A DNA stretch of 64,000 nt, from positions 83,658 through 147,657 of the forward strand of contig JAEUKB010000085.1 in assembly GCA_016794365.1 (NCBI GenBank), written 5' to 3'. The notes under the pieces are model-generated. The model did not search any database and was not told the DNA's origin. It saw only the letters and a program-made list of their open reading frames with translations. The translations under genes were made by a program, and so were the position numbers. Positions 9,388-18,350 of this stretch are shown one piece after another. Within the stretch, counting starts at the first letter, position 1; every line of letters starts with the position of its first letter. The stretch is from Myxococcales bacterium (GTDB lineage: Bacteria; Myxococcota_A; Polyangia; Palsa-1104; JAEUJZ01).

Positions 9388-9996
9388 ATGGAACTCCGTA
9401 CGTTTAGCTTCCTTGACATCCTCCAGCCGCAGCTCACCGGCTTTTTGCAGACCGTGGCCCAGGGCTTTCTGCCGCTGGAACGTCAGGCCTCGCTGATGGT
9501 CGAGATTGCTCCCGGCATCGCGATCAACCAGCTTACTGACGTGGCGCTCAAGCAAACGCGGGTCATTCCCGGCATGCAGATCGTCGAGCGCGCCTTCGGC
9601 CTGCTGGAGCTGCACCACTTCGATCAAGGAGAAGTGCGCTCCGCCGGGGCTGCGATCTTGAACGCGATGGGCAAGGACGAAGGCTCGCGGCTGCGACCCA
9701 AGGTGTTGTCCGAACAGACCATCACCGGCATCGAGGGCTATCACACCCAGCTGCTCAATCGCTTCCGTCACGGCGACATGATTGCGGAAAAGCAGACGCT
9801 GTACACGCTGGAGCTTCAGCCCGCAGGCTATGCCGCGCTGTGTGCCAACGAAGCGGAAAAAGCAGCGCCGGTTCACCTGATGGAAGTGGTCACGTTCGGA
9901 GCCGTCGGTCGTCTGTGGCTCGCTGGATATGAAGCCGAAATCGAAGCTGCGCGCGAAGCCATCCACGCAGCGCTCAGCGGAATCAGCGGACGGTAG
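9388..9996 (+). CDS. Tandem-BMC shell protein, CsoS1D/CcmP-like
   Basis: 202 residues from the ATG at 9388. It carries two bacterial microcompartment (BMC) folds in tandem: about 33-95 (LMVEIAPGIAINQLTDVALK, PGMQIVERAFGLLE) and about 130-200 (LYTLELQPAGYAALCANEAE, VGRLWLAGYEAEIEAA). The N-terminus ELRTFSFLDILQPQL and the overall pattern resemble cyanobacterial CsoS1D and CcmP, BMC-T proteins that form stacked trimers with a large gated pore. The gating Glu-Arg pair of that group is preserved as Glu67-Arg68 in VERAFG. It lacks the ~50-residue N-terminal extension of CsoS1D. No other shell protein, RuBisCO, carbonic anhydrase or encapsulated enzyme lies in this window. Its 3' end overlaps the endonuclease III frame. 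Homology is recalled from family knowledge, not searched. Confidence 0.85.
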   Translation: MELRTFSFLDILQPQLTGFLQTVAQGFLPLERQASLMVEIAPGIAINQLTDVALKQTRVIPGMQIVERAFGLLELHHFDQGEVRSAGAAILNAMGKDEGSRLRPKVLSEQTITGIEGYHTQLLNRFRHGDMIAEKQTLYTLELQPAGYAALCANEAEKAAPVHLMEVVTFGAVGRLWLAGYEAEIEAAREAIHAALSGISGR

Positions 9997-10819
9997 CGTC
10001 GTGGCCACGCCGTCGAGTCAGACTGGTTCGCAGCCTGGACGAAAGCCGGTTCAGACGGCTTCTAACGCGCTGAAATCGGCCAAATCGCCTGGTTCTTCGG
10101 TGAAATCGACCAAACTCGCCAAGCCTGCGGCCAAGACCCCGGCGAAGTCTCCGGCATCCAGGTCAGCCAAGCCGGGATCTGATGCGCTGCGCGTCGGGAT
10201 CATCTTGGATGAGCTGGATCGGCTCTATCCCGATGCGCACTGTGAGCTGAGCTATCGCAGTCCGTTCGAGCTGCTGATTGCCGTGATCTTGTCGGCGCAG
10301 TGTACTGACGATCGCGTCAACCTGATCACTCCGACGCTGTTCGAGCGCTTCCCGACGCCCAAAGCACTGGCGGAATCGAGCCAAGAAGAAGTCGAACAGA
10401 TCATCTTTTCGACGGGCTTTTATCGCAACAAGGCCAAGAACATCCGCGCGGCGGCCAAGAAGCTGTGCGAAAAGTTTGGCGGTCAGGTGCCGCAGACAAT
10501 GCCGGATTTGCTGTCGCTGCCGGGTGTTGCGCGCAAGACCGCGAACGTGGTGCTGGGCACTGCCTTTGGGATTCCAAGCGGCGTGGTCGTCGATACGCAC
10601 ATCGGTCGCCTGAGCCAGCGACTGGGCATGACGCGCGAGGAAGATCCCGAAAAGATCGAGCGCGATCTCCAAGCGCAGTGGCCGCAAGCGCGCTGGATCA
10701 TGTCGGCGCATCGGCTGATCTGGCACGGACGACGGGTCTGCTTCGCTCGCAAGCCAAGCTGTGCGACATGTACGCTACGTCCAGTGTGTCCGTCGGAAGA
10801 AGCCAAGGCGCTGCCGTAA
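9929..10819 (+). CDS. nth: Endonuclease III (DNA glycosylase/AP lyase)
   Basis: Base-excision repair enzyme that removes oxidised pyrimidines and cleaves the abasic site. The helix-hairpin-helix LPGVARKTANVV carries the catalytic Lys203, and Asp222 lies in VDTHIGRLSQRLG. The [4Fe-4S] ligands C271-X6-C278-X2-C281-X5-C287 are all present. Unusually, about 85 residues rich in Lys, Ser, Ala and Pro precede the catalytic domain; they may act as a DNA-contacting tail. The ATG at 9929 lies inside the 3' end of the BMC gene. A GTG at 10001, four bases after the BMC stop, is the alternative start and would shorten the tail by 24 residues. Confidence 0.92.
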   Translation: MKPKSKLRAKPSTQRSAESADGSVVATPSSQTGSQPGRKPVQTASNALKSAKSPGSSVKSTKLAKPAAKTPAKSPASRSAKPGSDALRVGIILDELDRLYPDAHCELSYRSPFELLIAVILSAQCTDDRVNLITPTLFERFPTPKALAESSQEEVEQIIFSTGFYRNKAKNIRAAAKKLCEKFGGQVPQTMPDLLSLPGVARKTANVVLGTAFGIPSGVVVDTHIGRLSQRLGMTREEDPEKIERDLQAQWPQARWIMSAHRLIWHGRRVCFARKPSCATCTLRPVCPSEEAKALP

Positions 10820-10835
10820 CGCAGCGCTTCAGACG

Positions 10836-12335
10836 TTACTGAACCAGGACTGGCTGATGAGGCGCTTCGCTCGACGGATGCGGCTGCGGTTCGCTGGCTC
10901 CGTGTGACGGCGCGTCGGCAGGCGGCGGCACCGGCTGAGCACTCACCGGCGGGGAATGAACGATGCCCGGCGACGATGCACTCGCCATCGGATTCGGCGG
11001 CGGAACCTGCTGCACAGGCGGCGGCACTTGTGGGGGCGGTACCGTGGACGGCGGCGGCGGAACCAGCACCGTGTCATTCGATGGCGATGGCGGCGGCGTT
11101 GGCGTCGTCACAGGCTGAACCAGCGTGCTCGGCGGCGGCGGCGACGACGGCTGAACCGATGGCGAGCCCGGCAAAAGCGACGGCTGCGCACTGGCCGAGA
11201 CCTGACTCAGCGTGCCCGCTCGCAGCGCCACACCGTCGGGAGGTTCTTTGCTCGGACGCGAGCGCGGATTGCTGAGCGATCCAGTGATGGCAAAGCCGAT
11301 TGCCCCGTCTGAGCGCTTGCCTTGCGACTGGCTGTTGACGACCAGCTCCAGCGTCGGCTCTTTCGAGACAAACTGCGGCGACGGCTTAAAGCGAACGTAC
11401 AGGTGCGCATCCGACAGGATCAGCGGATCACGAAGATCCAAGTAGCCATCGATCCAGATCTCGACATCGGGTGACTTGGCGTGCAGGTCCACAATGTTGG
11501 CGCGACCACGCTCAATCGTTACTTTTCCGACGACATCACCGAGCCGCAGCCGAGGAAACGTCAGGCCTTGCGACAGGAACGGATCTCCGGGCACCACCAG
11601 CTTGGCTTTTCCGTCGCCAACCTGTCCGGCCACCAGCTTCAGATCCAAGTTTCCCGTCGAACGCTGCAAGTCCAGTCGCGCGGGAAGCGGAACCGCCGGT
11701 GCAGCGCCTCGACTCGGTGCCGTTGGCTTTTGATTGGGCCCTTTGAAGTGCAGCGTCAGCCCGAGCGTTCCCGCCATCGGCAGCGGCAAGAGCTGCGCCA
11801 GCGACGACAACCTCCCGAGCATCATGTCGTGGAGATCCGCGTCCACCTGGATGCCATCGCTGCTCAGGTTGAAGTCGGTTCGCAGCGTGCCACCAAATGC
11901 CTCGACGGCCAGCTGACCGCTCTTGTCGCCGAAGAGCGCATCCAGCGGTCGCACCCGCGCATCAATTCGATCAATCACAATCGGACGCAGGTTCTTGGCC
12001 GCATTGACGTCGCTGCTCGGCGGGCCCGACAGCGGTCGCCGGGGCTTTAGACGAACATCCGACGCGGACACGCCGGGGCTCAGGACGTGCAGGTCTAGCT
12101 CTCCGATGCTGACATCCATGCCCGAGCCGATGCCAAAGCTGCCATTGGCGGACTGCGGCGGACCCGGCTCTTGGGACAGCTCGCGCTCGATGCGGTCTTT
12201 GATCTTATCGATCGGCAAAGACAGCGTCAGCGACACAAAGAAGGTCAGAAGACCAAACGCGGTGTACAGCAGCACCGTGACGACGCGATTTGCTTTCCGC
12301 AGCCGTCTGAGAAGGCGCATGAAAAACCGACGCAT
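10836..12335 (-). CDS. gspN: Type II secretion system protein GspN
   Basis: Last gene of the T2SS operon. The start codon at 12335 overlaps the gspM stop as TGATG. One N-terminal membrane segment (LLYTAFGLLTFFVSLTLSL) is followed by a GspN-type domain of repeated beta units with lengths typical of AsmA-like bridges (IDRIDARVRPLDALFGDKSG, LTLHFKGPN, RLRLGDVVGKVTIERGRA). The last ~150 residues are an extended Pro/Ser/Val-rich tail (PPPPSTVPPPQVPPPVQQ), longer than in usual GspN, probably periplasmic. Function in the inner-membrane platform is poorly defined in the family. Confidence 0.82.
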   Translation of the reverse strand: MRRFFMRLLRRLRKANRVVTVLLYTAFGLLTFFVSLTLSLPIDKIKDRIERELSQEPGPPQSANGSFGIGSGMDVSIGELDLHVLSPGVSASDVRLKPRRPLSGPPSSDVNAAKNLRPIVIDRIDARVRPLDALFGDKSGQLAVEAFGGTLRTDFNLSSDGIQVDADLHDMMLGRLSSLAQLLPLPMAGTLGLTLHFKGPNQKPTAPSRGAAPAVPLPARLDLQRSTGNLDLKLVAGQVGDGKAKLVVPGDPFLSQGLTFPRLRLGDVVGKVTIERGRANIVDLHAKSPDVEIWIDGYLDLRDPLILSDAHLYVRFKPSPQFVSKEPTLELVVNSQSQGKRSDGAIGFAITGSLSNPRSRPSKEPPDGVALRAGTLSQVSASAQPSLLPGSPSVQPSSPPPPSTLVQPVTTPTPPPSPSNDTVLVPPPPSTVPPPQVPPPVQQVPPPNPMASASSPGIVHSPPVSAQPVPPPADAPSHGASEPQPHPSSEAPHQPVLVQ

Positions 12336-12979
12336 CACTGCTCCTTTTCGCCGCTCGGCTCGGGCTTGCCGTCGGTTTTCTTGTCTTTGCTCGCGGTCTT
12401 GGGCGCGTGCTCGAAGGTCGCCACCGTCATATCGACCTCGAACTCCTGGTGTTTGTCGTCGCGAGAGCGAATGTGAAGCTGCGTCACCATCACCAGGTTC
12501 GACGGATACGTCTCGATCTTGCGCATGAACTTGAGCAGCGCTTCGAGGCCCACTTTGCTGATGCGCAGATCCACCGACTGCTGAATGTACTTTTTGCCCA
12601 TCGCCTCGGGCGTACGCTGGTTCGTCTCGCGAATCTCGATGCTCGTCTCTTTGGCCAGCCCTTCGAGAAAGCCGGGAAGCTGAAGTGGACTCTGTCCAAT
12701 TCGCGCATCGAGCTGTGCAGTGCGCGCTCGCGCTTGCAGATACGGTCCGCGCTTTTTCGCAATGTCGCGCAGCGCAAGCTGCATCGCTTCGGTCTGTTCT
12801 TCCAGCGTGTCGATGCGATCGTACAAAAGCCCAGCGCTACCGACGAGCAACACGCCAATCACCACCGATACCAGCACCGCCAAAAGCATGCGCTCACGCG
12901 GAGACATTCCGTCGAGAATCTCTCGCACGCGGCCAAGTCCCGGCACTCTTGCCAACATACTGGGTTCGCTCGCGCTCAT
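12335..12979 (-). CDS. gspM: Type II secretion system protein GspM
   Basis: 214 residues. A short cytoplasmic start with MSPRERMLLAVLVSVVIGVL gives one membrane helix, followed by a coiled coil (YDRIDTLEEQTEAMQLALRD) and a small ferredoxin-like periplasmic domain. This is the GspM arrangement, which pairs with GspL in the assembly platform. The C-terminus is Lys/Glu-rich. It lies between gspL and gspN, with a 34-bp gap to gspL and a one-base overlap with gspN. Confidence 0.85.
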   Translation of the reverse strand: MSASEPSMLARVPGLGRVREILDGMSPRERMLLAVLVSVVIGVLLVGSAGLLYDRIDTLEEQTEAMQLALRDIAKKRGPYLQARARTAQLDARIGQSPLQLPGFLEGLAKETSIEIRETNQRTPEAMGKKYIQQSVDLRISKVGLEALLKFMRKIETYPSNLVMVTQLHIRSRDDKHQEFEVDMTVATFEHAPKTASKDKKTDGKPEPSGEKEQ

Positions 12980-13013
12980 CGTCGCACCTGCCGTCGCTCA
13001 TTCTGTCGCTTGA

Positions 13014-14807
13014 TTACGGACATGTCGTCTCAATCTCCAGCGCGAACTGCTTGACTTCCACAGGTTTTCCGTCGGGTCCAGTGTTCTTCAGCGTCAGAAC
13101 CTTGCCCTTTTGCACTTTGCGGAAGCACGAAATCTTCGCCAGGTTGGCCGCCAAGTCATCGACGTACTGCGCCGACGAGCAGGTTGCCTTGAGATCCGTC
13201 TTTTTCGGACGAATGTGCAGCTCAATCACGTCGAGGTTCGCCGGGCCGGACGCATTGCTCGACGGAGCCGACGCAGAGATCTCTTCCAGCAGATCGAGCG
13301 CCGTCACCTGCGGAATGCTCTGGCCTTGCGTCTTGTCTTGGCTGAGCGCCGCTTGCAGCTCGTTTGACACTTGTCGTCCGTCGGTGCGCGCTTCCCCAAA
13401 CAGCGCCGTCGATTCGGTGATGAGCTGAAGCCGCAGTCGCTCTGATTCTTTTTCCAGCTGCTGAAGCGACGCATACGCCCACATCCCGATGCTGACAATC
13501 AAGGCCGCCGCGAAGCCAACGAGCAGCGGAGCCTTCTCTTTGAGCATCGCGTAGTCGGTTCGGAACGCCAGCTCCCCCTTGCGGAAGTTGAAGTTCGGAC
13601 CGCCGAGCGCCGCACCAAGACCCAGCCCAACCGCCGCAGTTCCCGTCGGCCAGCGATGAACCAACGCCGTGCTGGAGACATACGTTCGCGACGCGCCCGC
13701 TTCCCCAAACGTCATCGACTCGCCGGTCGGCATTTCCTTGGTGTTCGGTCCCAGCCACGTCACACCGTCGGGAGGCAGCAGCGGATGAACCGCCACACCC
13801 AGCTCTTCCGATAGCAAGTCTTGAATCCCGTGAAGCTGCGCGCTTCCGCCCGTCACAAACAGCGCTTTTGGCTCGGCACCAAAGCGACTCGTATAAGCCG
13901 CCAGCGTCTGACGGAGATCTCGCAGCAGCGGCTTGAGCGCATCCCGAATCAGCTTGGCGACGCGCGGGTTGGTAAAGTCCGACAGACCGTGCTCGTGCTT
14001 GAGCCGCTCCGCCGCCAGCATGCCCATCCCAAGGTGCTTGGACAGTGACTCGGTGATTTGCAGACCGCCACGCGGAATCGTGCGCGCAAACTGAACCAGC
14101 ACCTGTCCCGCGCGCTTCGGATGCGTCGCCAGCGCGCAGACGTGCGTCATTCGATGACCCAGATCCACCACCCACAGCGGCAGATCTTTGTGCGGCATCG
14201 AGCCCGCTTTGCTTTGAACCCACAAAACCGCCGTCGCCAGTGCCGTTGCGCCACAGACCTTTGGATCCAGTCCAAGCGGAGACAGCGACAAAAGCCGCGA
14301 CTCGACATCGTGCTGACGCGCACAGCCAGCCAGCCACAGCGATCCGCCCGGACCGGATGACGCCAGCGCCGGAAGCTGATCAATGACGTGTCCGTCGAGA
14401 TCATCCATGAGCTGTCCGGCCAGCTCAAACGGCAGCGTCTGCGCCACTTTCTTCGGATCTGACAGCGGCATCTCGACGAGTCGCAGCGTCAAGTCATCGG
14501 ACATTCCAATCGCACAGCTCTCGGCGCGAATCTTTTGCCGACCCAAGATCGTGAGCAGCGCCCGCATCTGCCGATCGAGCAGCGAGTCCACCGGCTCCTC
14601 CACCGGCTCGGCTTCGGCTTGCGCGACCTCGCTGTTCATCGAAATCTCGTGCTTGCGATCCGTGGGCAGCGGCAGCGCCACCCCTTCGCCTGGCTCTGGA
14701 ACGCGCTCTTCCTCGATGCTGGCCAGGTGAACGGTGCGGAAGCTCTGCTCGATGCGAGCGACCTTCACCGAATAACTGCCCAGGTCTATGCCTAATATCG
14801 TTGCCAT
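13014..14807 (-). CDS. gspL: Type II secretion system protein GspL
   Basis: 597 residues, longer than the usual ~400. The N-terminal ~380 residues are an actin-like, PilM/GspL-type cytoplasmic domain (ILGIDLGSYSVKVARIEQ at the start, LPLWVVDLGHRMTHVCA and LFVTGGSAQLHGI further on). One membrane helix (APLLVGFAAALIVSIGMWAY) leads to a periplasmic coiled coil and a ferredoxin-like domain. GspL recruits the GspE ATPase to the inner membrane and pairs with GspM. The insertion around 60-80 (Glu/Pro-rich, EAEPVEEPVDSLLD) explains part of the extra length. Confidence 0.88.
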   Translation of the reverse strand: MATILGIDLGSYSVKVARIEQSFRTVHLASIEEERVPEPGEGVALPLPTDRKHEISMNSEVAQAEAEPVEEPVDSLLDRQMRALLTILGRQKIRAESCAIGMSDDLTLRLVEMPLSDPKKVAQTLPFELAGQLMDDLDGHVIDQLPALASSGPGGSLWLAGCARQHDVESRLLSLSPLGLDPKVCGATALATAVLWVQSKAGSMPHKDLPLWVVDLGHRMTHVCALATHPKRAGQVLVQFARTIPRGGLQITESLSKHLGMGMLAAERLKHEHGLSDFTNPRVAKLIRDALKPLLRDLRQTLAAYTSRFGAEPKALFVTGGSAQLHGIQDLLSEELGVAVHPLLPPDGVTWLGPNTKEMPTGESMTFGEAGASRTYVSSTALVHRWPTGTAAVGLGLGAALGGPNFNFRKGELAFRTDYAMLKEKAPLLVGFAAALIVSIGMWAYASLQQLEKESERLRLQLITESTALFGEARTDGRQVSNELQAALSQDKTQGQSIPQVTALDLLEEISASAPSSNASGPANLDVIELHIRPKKTDLKATCSSAQYVDDLAANLAKISCFRKVQKGKVLTLKNTGPDGKPVEVKQFALEIETTCP

Positions 14808-14822
14808 CGTCTTTTCTCGTGG

Positions 14823-16346
14823 CTAATCCAGTCGGAAATACATCCAGGTGCCGTTTTTGAAGCAGCTTGGATGGTTGATACAGACCGGGTTTGCGTTCTG
14901 GCTCTGTGAGTCCCAGATTCCGCGAATGTGAACTTGGGTGTTTTTCGTCGCAGAGCGCTGCACCACGCCGGTTGCGTCCATGCGATAAAAGCGACGCGGA
15001 CTCTTGGTGCCAGAGCCGGCCTGCGCCGGACGATCACGCAGAAAGCGGCTCAGCATACCCGGACACATCTGAATCGGCTTGAGCGGCGTCGTCAGCTTCG
15101 GTGGTCCTGAAAGTCCCGTCATCGACGCCAGCGAGTCCGCCATCTGCGGCATTTTTTCAATCAGCGGTGAACAGATCAGGTTCGACAGCATATCGATGGT
15201 GTCGCTGCTGCTTGCCGCTGGCGCAGGCTGCGAGCCCGCTTTGGTGTTCGTCGGCGTCGTCTTCTGCGGCGTCGTTTGCTGCTGACACAGCCGGGTATCG
15301 ACCTTGCACTCGATCTTGCCAAGCTGCTGCGCCATCGACTTGAGCATCGGCAGTCCCGTCTTGAGCATGCCCGCAACCTGCTGCGCGACGAGCGAAGTGT
15401 TCGGATCAAACACCGCGCTCTTGTCCGCTGCTGACGCTGCAATCATCGCGGCAAGCAGCGGCCACGCCGTCGGTTCCATCGCCGGAGCCAGCACCTTGCA
15501 GTCCTGCGTCGCGTACACCGTAAAAAAGTCGCCAAAGTACGCCCACAGATCTTCGGACACGCCGCGTACGTTCATCATTTCCTCGACGGTATCGAAGAAG
15601 TGATTGTGTGCTTCGTAGCGATCGCGACCTTTGTCGTACGTCTCTTCGCTGGCACCGCCCGCCCCAAATGGCGAATAGCGAGAGACATCGACATCCGTCC
15701 AGTCAATGATGTTGACCGGAACGTCTTCGCGACGGATCTCGACGTTGTCACGATCTGGCGTATTGAACAGCCGATCAAAGCGCGGCGGACGAATCAGCGC
15801 ATCGAGCAGCAGATACACGTTCCGCTTCTGATCCTGCGTCGGGTTATAGCCGCCCGCGCAGTTGATTGGATACTTGCCTTCCTCGCTGGTGATCGTGATG
15901 TCAAACGAGGTTCCTTTCGGTGTCCCCATTCCATCGACGCTGCCCAGATCGATTCCGACCAAGCCACCGAGCGCTTCACGAGACTCTTTGTCGCCGCTAA
16001 AGGCCTGAGCCAAAAAGTTTGCGTAATCGGTGATCACGATCGCGTCGCGAAACTCAGGCGGCAGCGACTGAAGCATGCTCTGCATACCGCCTTGCACTGC
16101 GACGAGCAGCTTCGACAGCTCTATGCCGGAAACCGCCAGGTATTCCGCGCGCAGCATGTCGCGACTGTTCGCGGCAGCTTCCATTTCAACCTGCGCGTTG
16201 TACGCAAGATCCGCCGTCGTCGCTCCGAGCAGCGCCAAGCTCATCAGCACCGTCAAGATCGCGACACCGCGCTGACGACGCGTGCGGTCCGGTTTCGGAG
16301 CCGATTTTTGCGCAGAGCCAGTCATGACATCGTGTTCGCGATCCAT
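14823..16346 (-). CDS. gspK: Type II secretion minor pseudopilin GspK
   Basis: 507 residues. The prepilin-like N-terminus RRQRGVAILTVLMSLALLG lacks the Glu at +5, as is normal for GspK, the tip pseudopilin. The large globular domain contains the GspK helical region (YPINCAGGYNPTQDQKRNV, VNIIDWTDVD). About 40 residues of Thr/Pro/Ser/Ala-rich linker interrupt the C-terminal third. GspK caps the GspI-J-K tip complex. An internal ATG at 16325 is a possible alternative start, which would give a shorter leader. Confidence 0.88.
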   Translation of the reverse strand: MDREHDVMTGSAQKSAPKPDRTRRQRGVAILTVLMSLALLGATTADLAYNAQVEMEAAANSRDMLRAEYLAVSGIELSKLLVAVQGGMQSMLQSLPPEFRDAIVITDYANFLAQAFSGDKESREALGGLVGIDLGSVDGMGTPKGTSFDITITSEEGKYPINCAGGYNPTQDQKRNVYLLLDALIRPPRFDRLFNTPDRDNVEIRREDVPVNIIDWTDVDVSRYSPFGAGGASEETYDKGRDRYEAHNHFFDTVEEMMNVRGVSEDLWAYFGDFFTVYATQDCKVLAPAMEPTAWPLLAAMIAASAADKSAVFDPNTSLVAQQVAGMLKTGLPMLKSMAQQLGKIECKVDTRLCQQQTTPQKTTPTNTKAGSQPAPAASSSDTIDMLSNLICSPLIEKMPQMADSLASMTGLSGPPKLTTPLKPIQMCPGMLSRFLRDRPAQAGSGTKSPRRFYRMDATGVVQRSATKNTQVHIRGIWDSQSQNANPVCINHPSCFKNGTWMYFRLD

Positions 16347-16357
16347 GGTCTTCGTCC

Positions 16358-17047
16358 CTAGTTCGGCTTCGTATCGAGAAGCTGAAACATCGCAATGCGC
16401 ACTTCACTCTGAAGCGGCAGCTCTTCCCCGCGATCGTCTCGAATCACCAGCTTGACGCTCACGCGCGACGGCAACCGATTCGGCATTCCGTCGGCTTGAT
16501 TGGTGCGCCAGCTCTCCAGCCACTCTTTGCGCACGGGCTCGTAATAGCGCAGCTCAAGCTTCACCACGTCGTCAGCGATGACTTCCGCTTCACCGGGAAT
16601 GTTGCCGTTGTCGATGCGCTCCGCCGTGATGCGACGCGTCTCTTTGCGCCACAGGTTCAGCTTTCCTCCGTCGGATTTGTCACGCTGACCGAAGTAACCA
16701 ACCGCTGCGGTATCGCCTTCCTTCGACTCGGCATAGAGCCGCTGATGTCCGAAGTAGGTAAAGCGCAGCTCGTCGATGTCGGGACGATGAACGCCATCGA
16801 AGTACGTACGCGGCGTCTGCTCTGTGCCGGGAATCGCGTTGTTGGACAGATACGCCATCTGCACATCGCGCAAGATGCGATCCATCGCCAGCCGCGCCAC
16901 CCGATAGCGAGCCATCTTGCCTTCGACGCTCTTTTTGGTCCGAAAGGCACCTTGGCTCGATGCCCAAAGCATCAGCGTGATCGTCGATAAGATCCCGATC
17001 GACACCATGATCTCGATGAGCGTAAAGCCGCCGCTGCGACGGTTCAT
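16358..17047 (-). CDS. gspJ: Type II secretion minor pseudopilin GspJ
   Basis: 229 residues with a short prepilin leader and cleavage site MNRRSGG|FTLIEIMVSIGIL, including the conserved Glu at +5. The globular part has the extended beta pattern of GspJ. It is preceded by gspI with an overlap of four bases (ATGA type), which favours translational coupling. GspJ forms the pseudopilus tip with GspI and GspK. Confidence 0.88.
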   Translation of the reverse strand: MNRRSGGFTLIEIMVSIGILSTITLMLWASSQGAFRTKKSVEGKMARYRVARLAMDRILRDVQMAYLSNNAIPGTEQTPRTYFDGVHRPDIDELRFTYFGHQRLYAESKEGDTAAVGYFGQRDKSDGGKLNLWRKETRRITAERIDNGNIPGEAEVIADDVVKLELRYYEPVRKEWLESWRTNQADGMPNRLPSRVSVKLVIRDDRGEELPLQSEVRIAMFQLLDTKPN

Positions 17048-17622
17048 AGCGTCAGCGGAGCCTTTCTGACATCGGTAAAGAACGCCACCACCTCGATCTG
17101 CTGATCGGGCAGACCGGGCTCATCCCACAGCACCTTGACGGTGACGCGACGGATGCCTTGTTCCAGCATGTCCTTGACCGGCCCGAGCATTCCCGACATG
17201 CCGCTCGCCATGTTCGATCCCGACGAAGAAGACGAAGACGCCGACGGCTTGTCTTTGCCCGCCGCAGTCTGTTTGTCTTGCAGCATCTTGGTCGCCGCAG
17301 ACTGAAGCTGATCCGTCGCAGGCAGCCGAATTTTTTCGATGACCGTCACATAACGAAACTGCTTAAACGCCGGATCGGGAAAGTCCCCACGATCTTCTTT
17401 GGATCCCGCGTCGTCTTTGAAGCCCTCGGTGACGAACTCGTTCTGGATCTCGGCCATCTTCTGACGGCACAGAAACGTCGCTTGGGTCATCGCGCGTGCG
17501 TGCATGCTGATGCGAATCGCGCGTCCGGTGGTCAGATACAGTCCGACCAGCGACACCGATAGGATCGCCATCGCAATCATCACTTCCAGCAGCGTAAAGC
17601 CCGCGCGTCGATTCCGACTCAT
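17044..17622 (-). CDS. gspI: Type II secretion minor pseudopilin GspI
   Basis: 192 residues, leader MSRNRRAG|FTLLEVMIAMAILSVS with Glu +5. GspI nucleates the pseudopilus tip with GspJ and GspK. The C-terminal third is longer than usual and contains a Ser/Gly-rich loop (KPSASSSSSSGSNMASGMSG). The start overlaps the gspH stop by four bases. Confidence 0.88.
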   Translation of the reverse strand: MSRNRRAGFTLLEVMIAMAILSVSLVGLYLTTGRAIRISMHARAMTQATFLCRQKMAEIQNEFVTEGFKDDAGSKEDRGDFPDPAFKQFRYVTVIEKIRLPATDQLQSAATKMLQDKQTAAGKDKPSASSSSSSGSNMASGMSGMLGPVKDMLEQGIRRVTVKVLWDEPGLPDQQIEVVAFFTDVRKAPLTL

Positions 17623-18341
17623 GAGCCCCCCTTGTCACGCTCGTCTGACTCGAAGTCCGCAGGCGGAGGCTGCCGACCCGGCAACACCTCGACGCGGCCC
17701 GTCAGTCCGTGAACCCACAGCGTGTACTGCACATCGTCCTGCGCATCGGTTCCCAGATGAATCACCGCGCGCTCTGTGTGTCCGTCGGGGAAAAAGTGCA
17801 GATAGGCATGTCCCGCCAAGATCGGATCTTTTTCCCGAGGAATCCGAATATCGAGCACCTTGATTCGCGACAGCTTCACCTGCGGCAGCGTGCTGTCTTT
17901 GTATTCCGCAAAGCGAGGCCGCCGAGGCGACTGCGGAGGAACCAGCTCTTCGGGCAGCCCGCTCTGTGCGCGCTTTTCTTCTTCCGCCGCTTCCTGATCC
18001 AGCTTGTCGCGATCTTCGCCACGACCGCGCGACACCGCACTCACCTTGGTATCGATGAGCACGCGCGTCTCGGAGCGCTCCAGTCGATAGGTCTGCGCAT
18101 CCAGATCAAAGTGCAGTCGATAAAACGATCCGGTGCTCAGCGCACGGTCATAGCTATAGCGAATCGCCGCTGCCAGCTTGCTGGCTTGCGACCGCAGCTC
18201 ACTGCGAACCAGGCTGCGAAAGCCCATCACTGCGCCGCCAAACATCGCGCCAATGATCGCCAAAGCGACCATCAGCTCGACGATGGTGTAGCCCGCCTGA
18301 GCCCGCTGCGCGTTCGCGCTATGAAAGCCCCCGCTGCGCAT
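17619..18341 (-). CDS. gspH: Type II secretion minor pseudopilin GspH
   Basis: 240 residues. The leader is 17 residues with cleavage QAG|YTIVELMVALAIIG; Tyr replaces the usual Phe at +1 and Glu +5 is kept. The mature protein follows the GspH pattern with an N-terminal helix and a beta-rich domain. A charged stretch around 105-125 (RGRGEDRDKLDQEAAEEEKR) is an insertion. GspH is thought to link the tip complex to the GspG shaft. Confidence 0.85.
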   Translation of the reverse strand: MRSGGFHSANAQRAQAGYTIVELMVALAIIGAMFGGAVMGFRSLVRSELRSQASKLAAAIRYSYDRALSTGSFYRLHFDLDAQTYRLERSETRVLIDTKVSAVSRGRGEDRDKLDQEAAEEEKRAQSGLPEELVPPQSPRRPRFAEYKDSTLPQVKLSRIKVLDIRIPREKDPILAGHAYLHFFPDGHTERAVIHLGTDAQDDVQYTLWVHGLTGRVEVLPGRQPPPADFESDERDKGGS

Positions 18342-18350
18342 GGTCGATGA

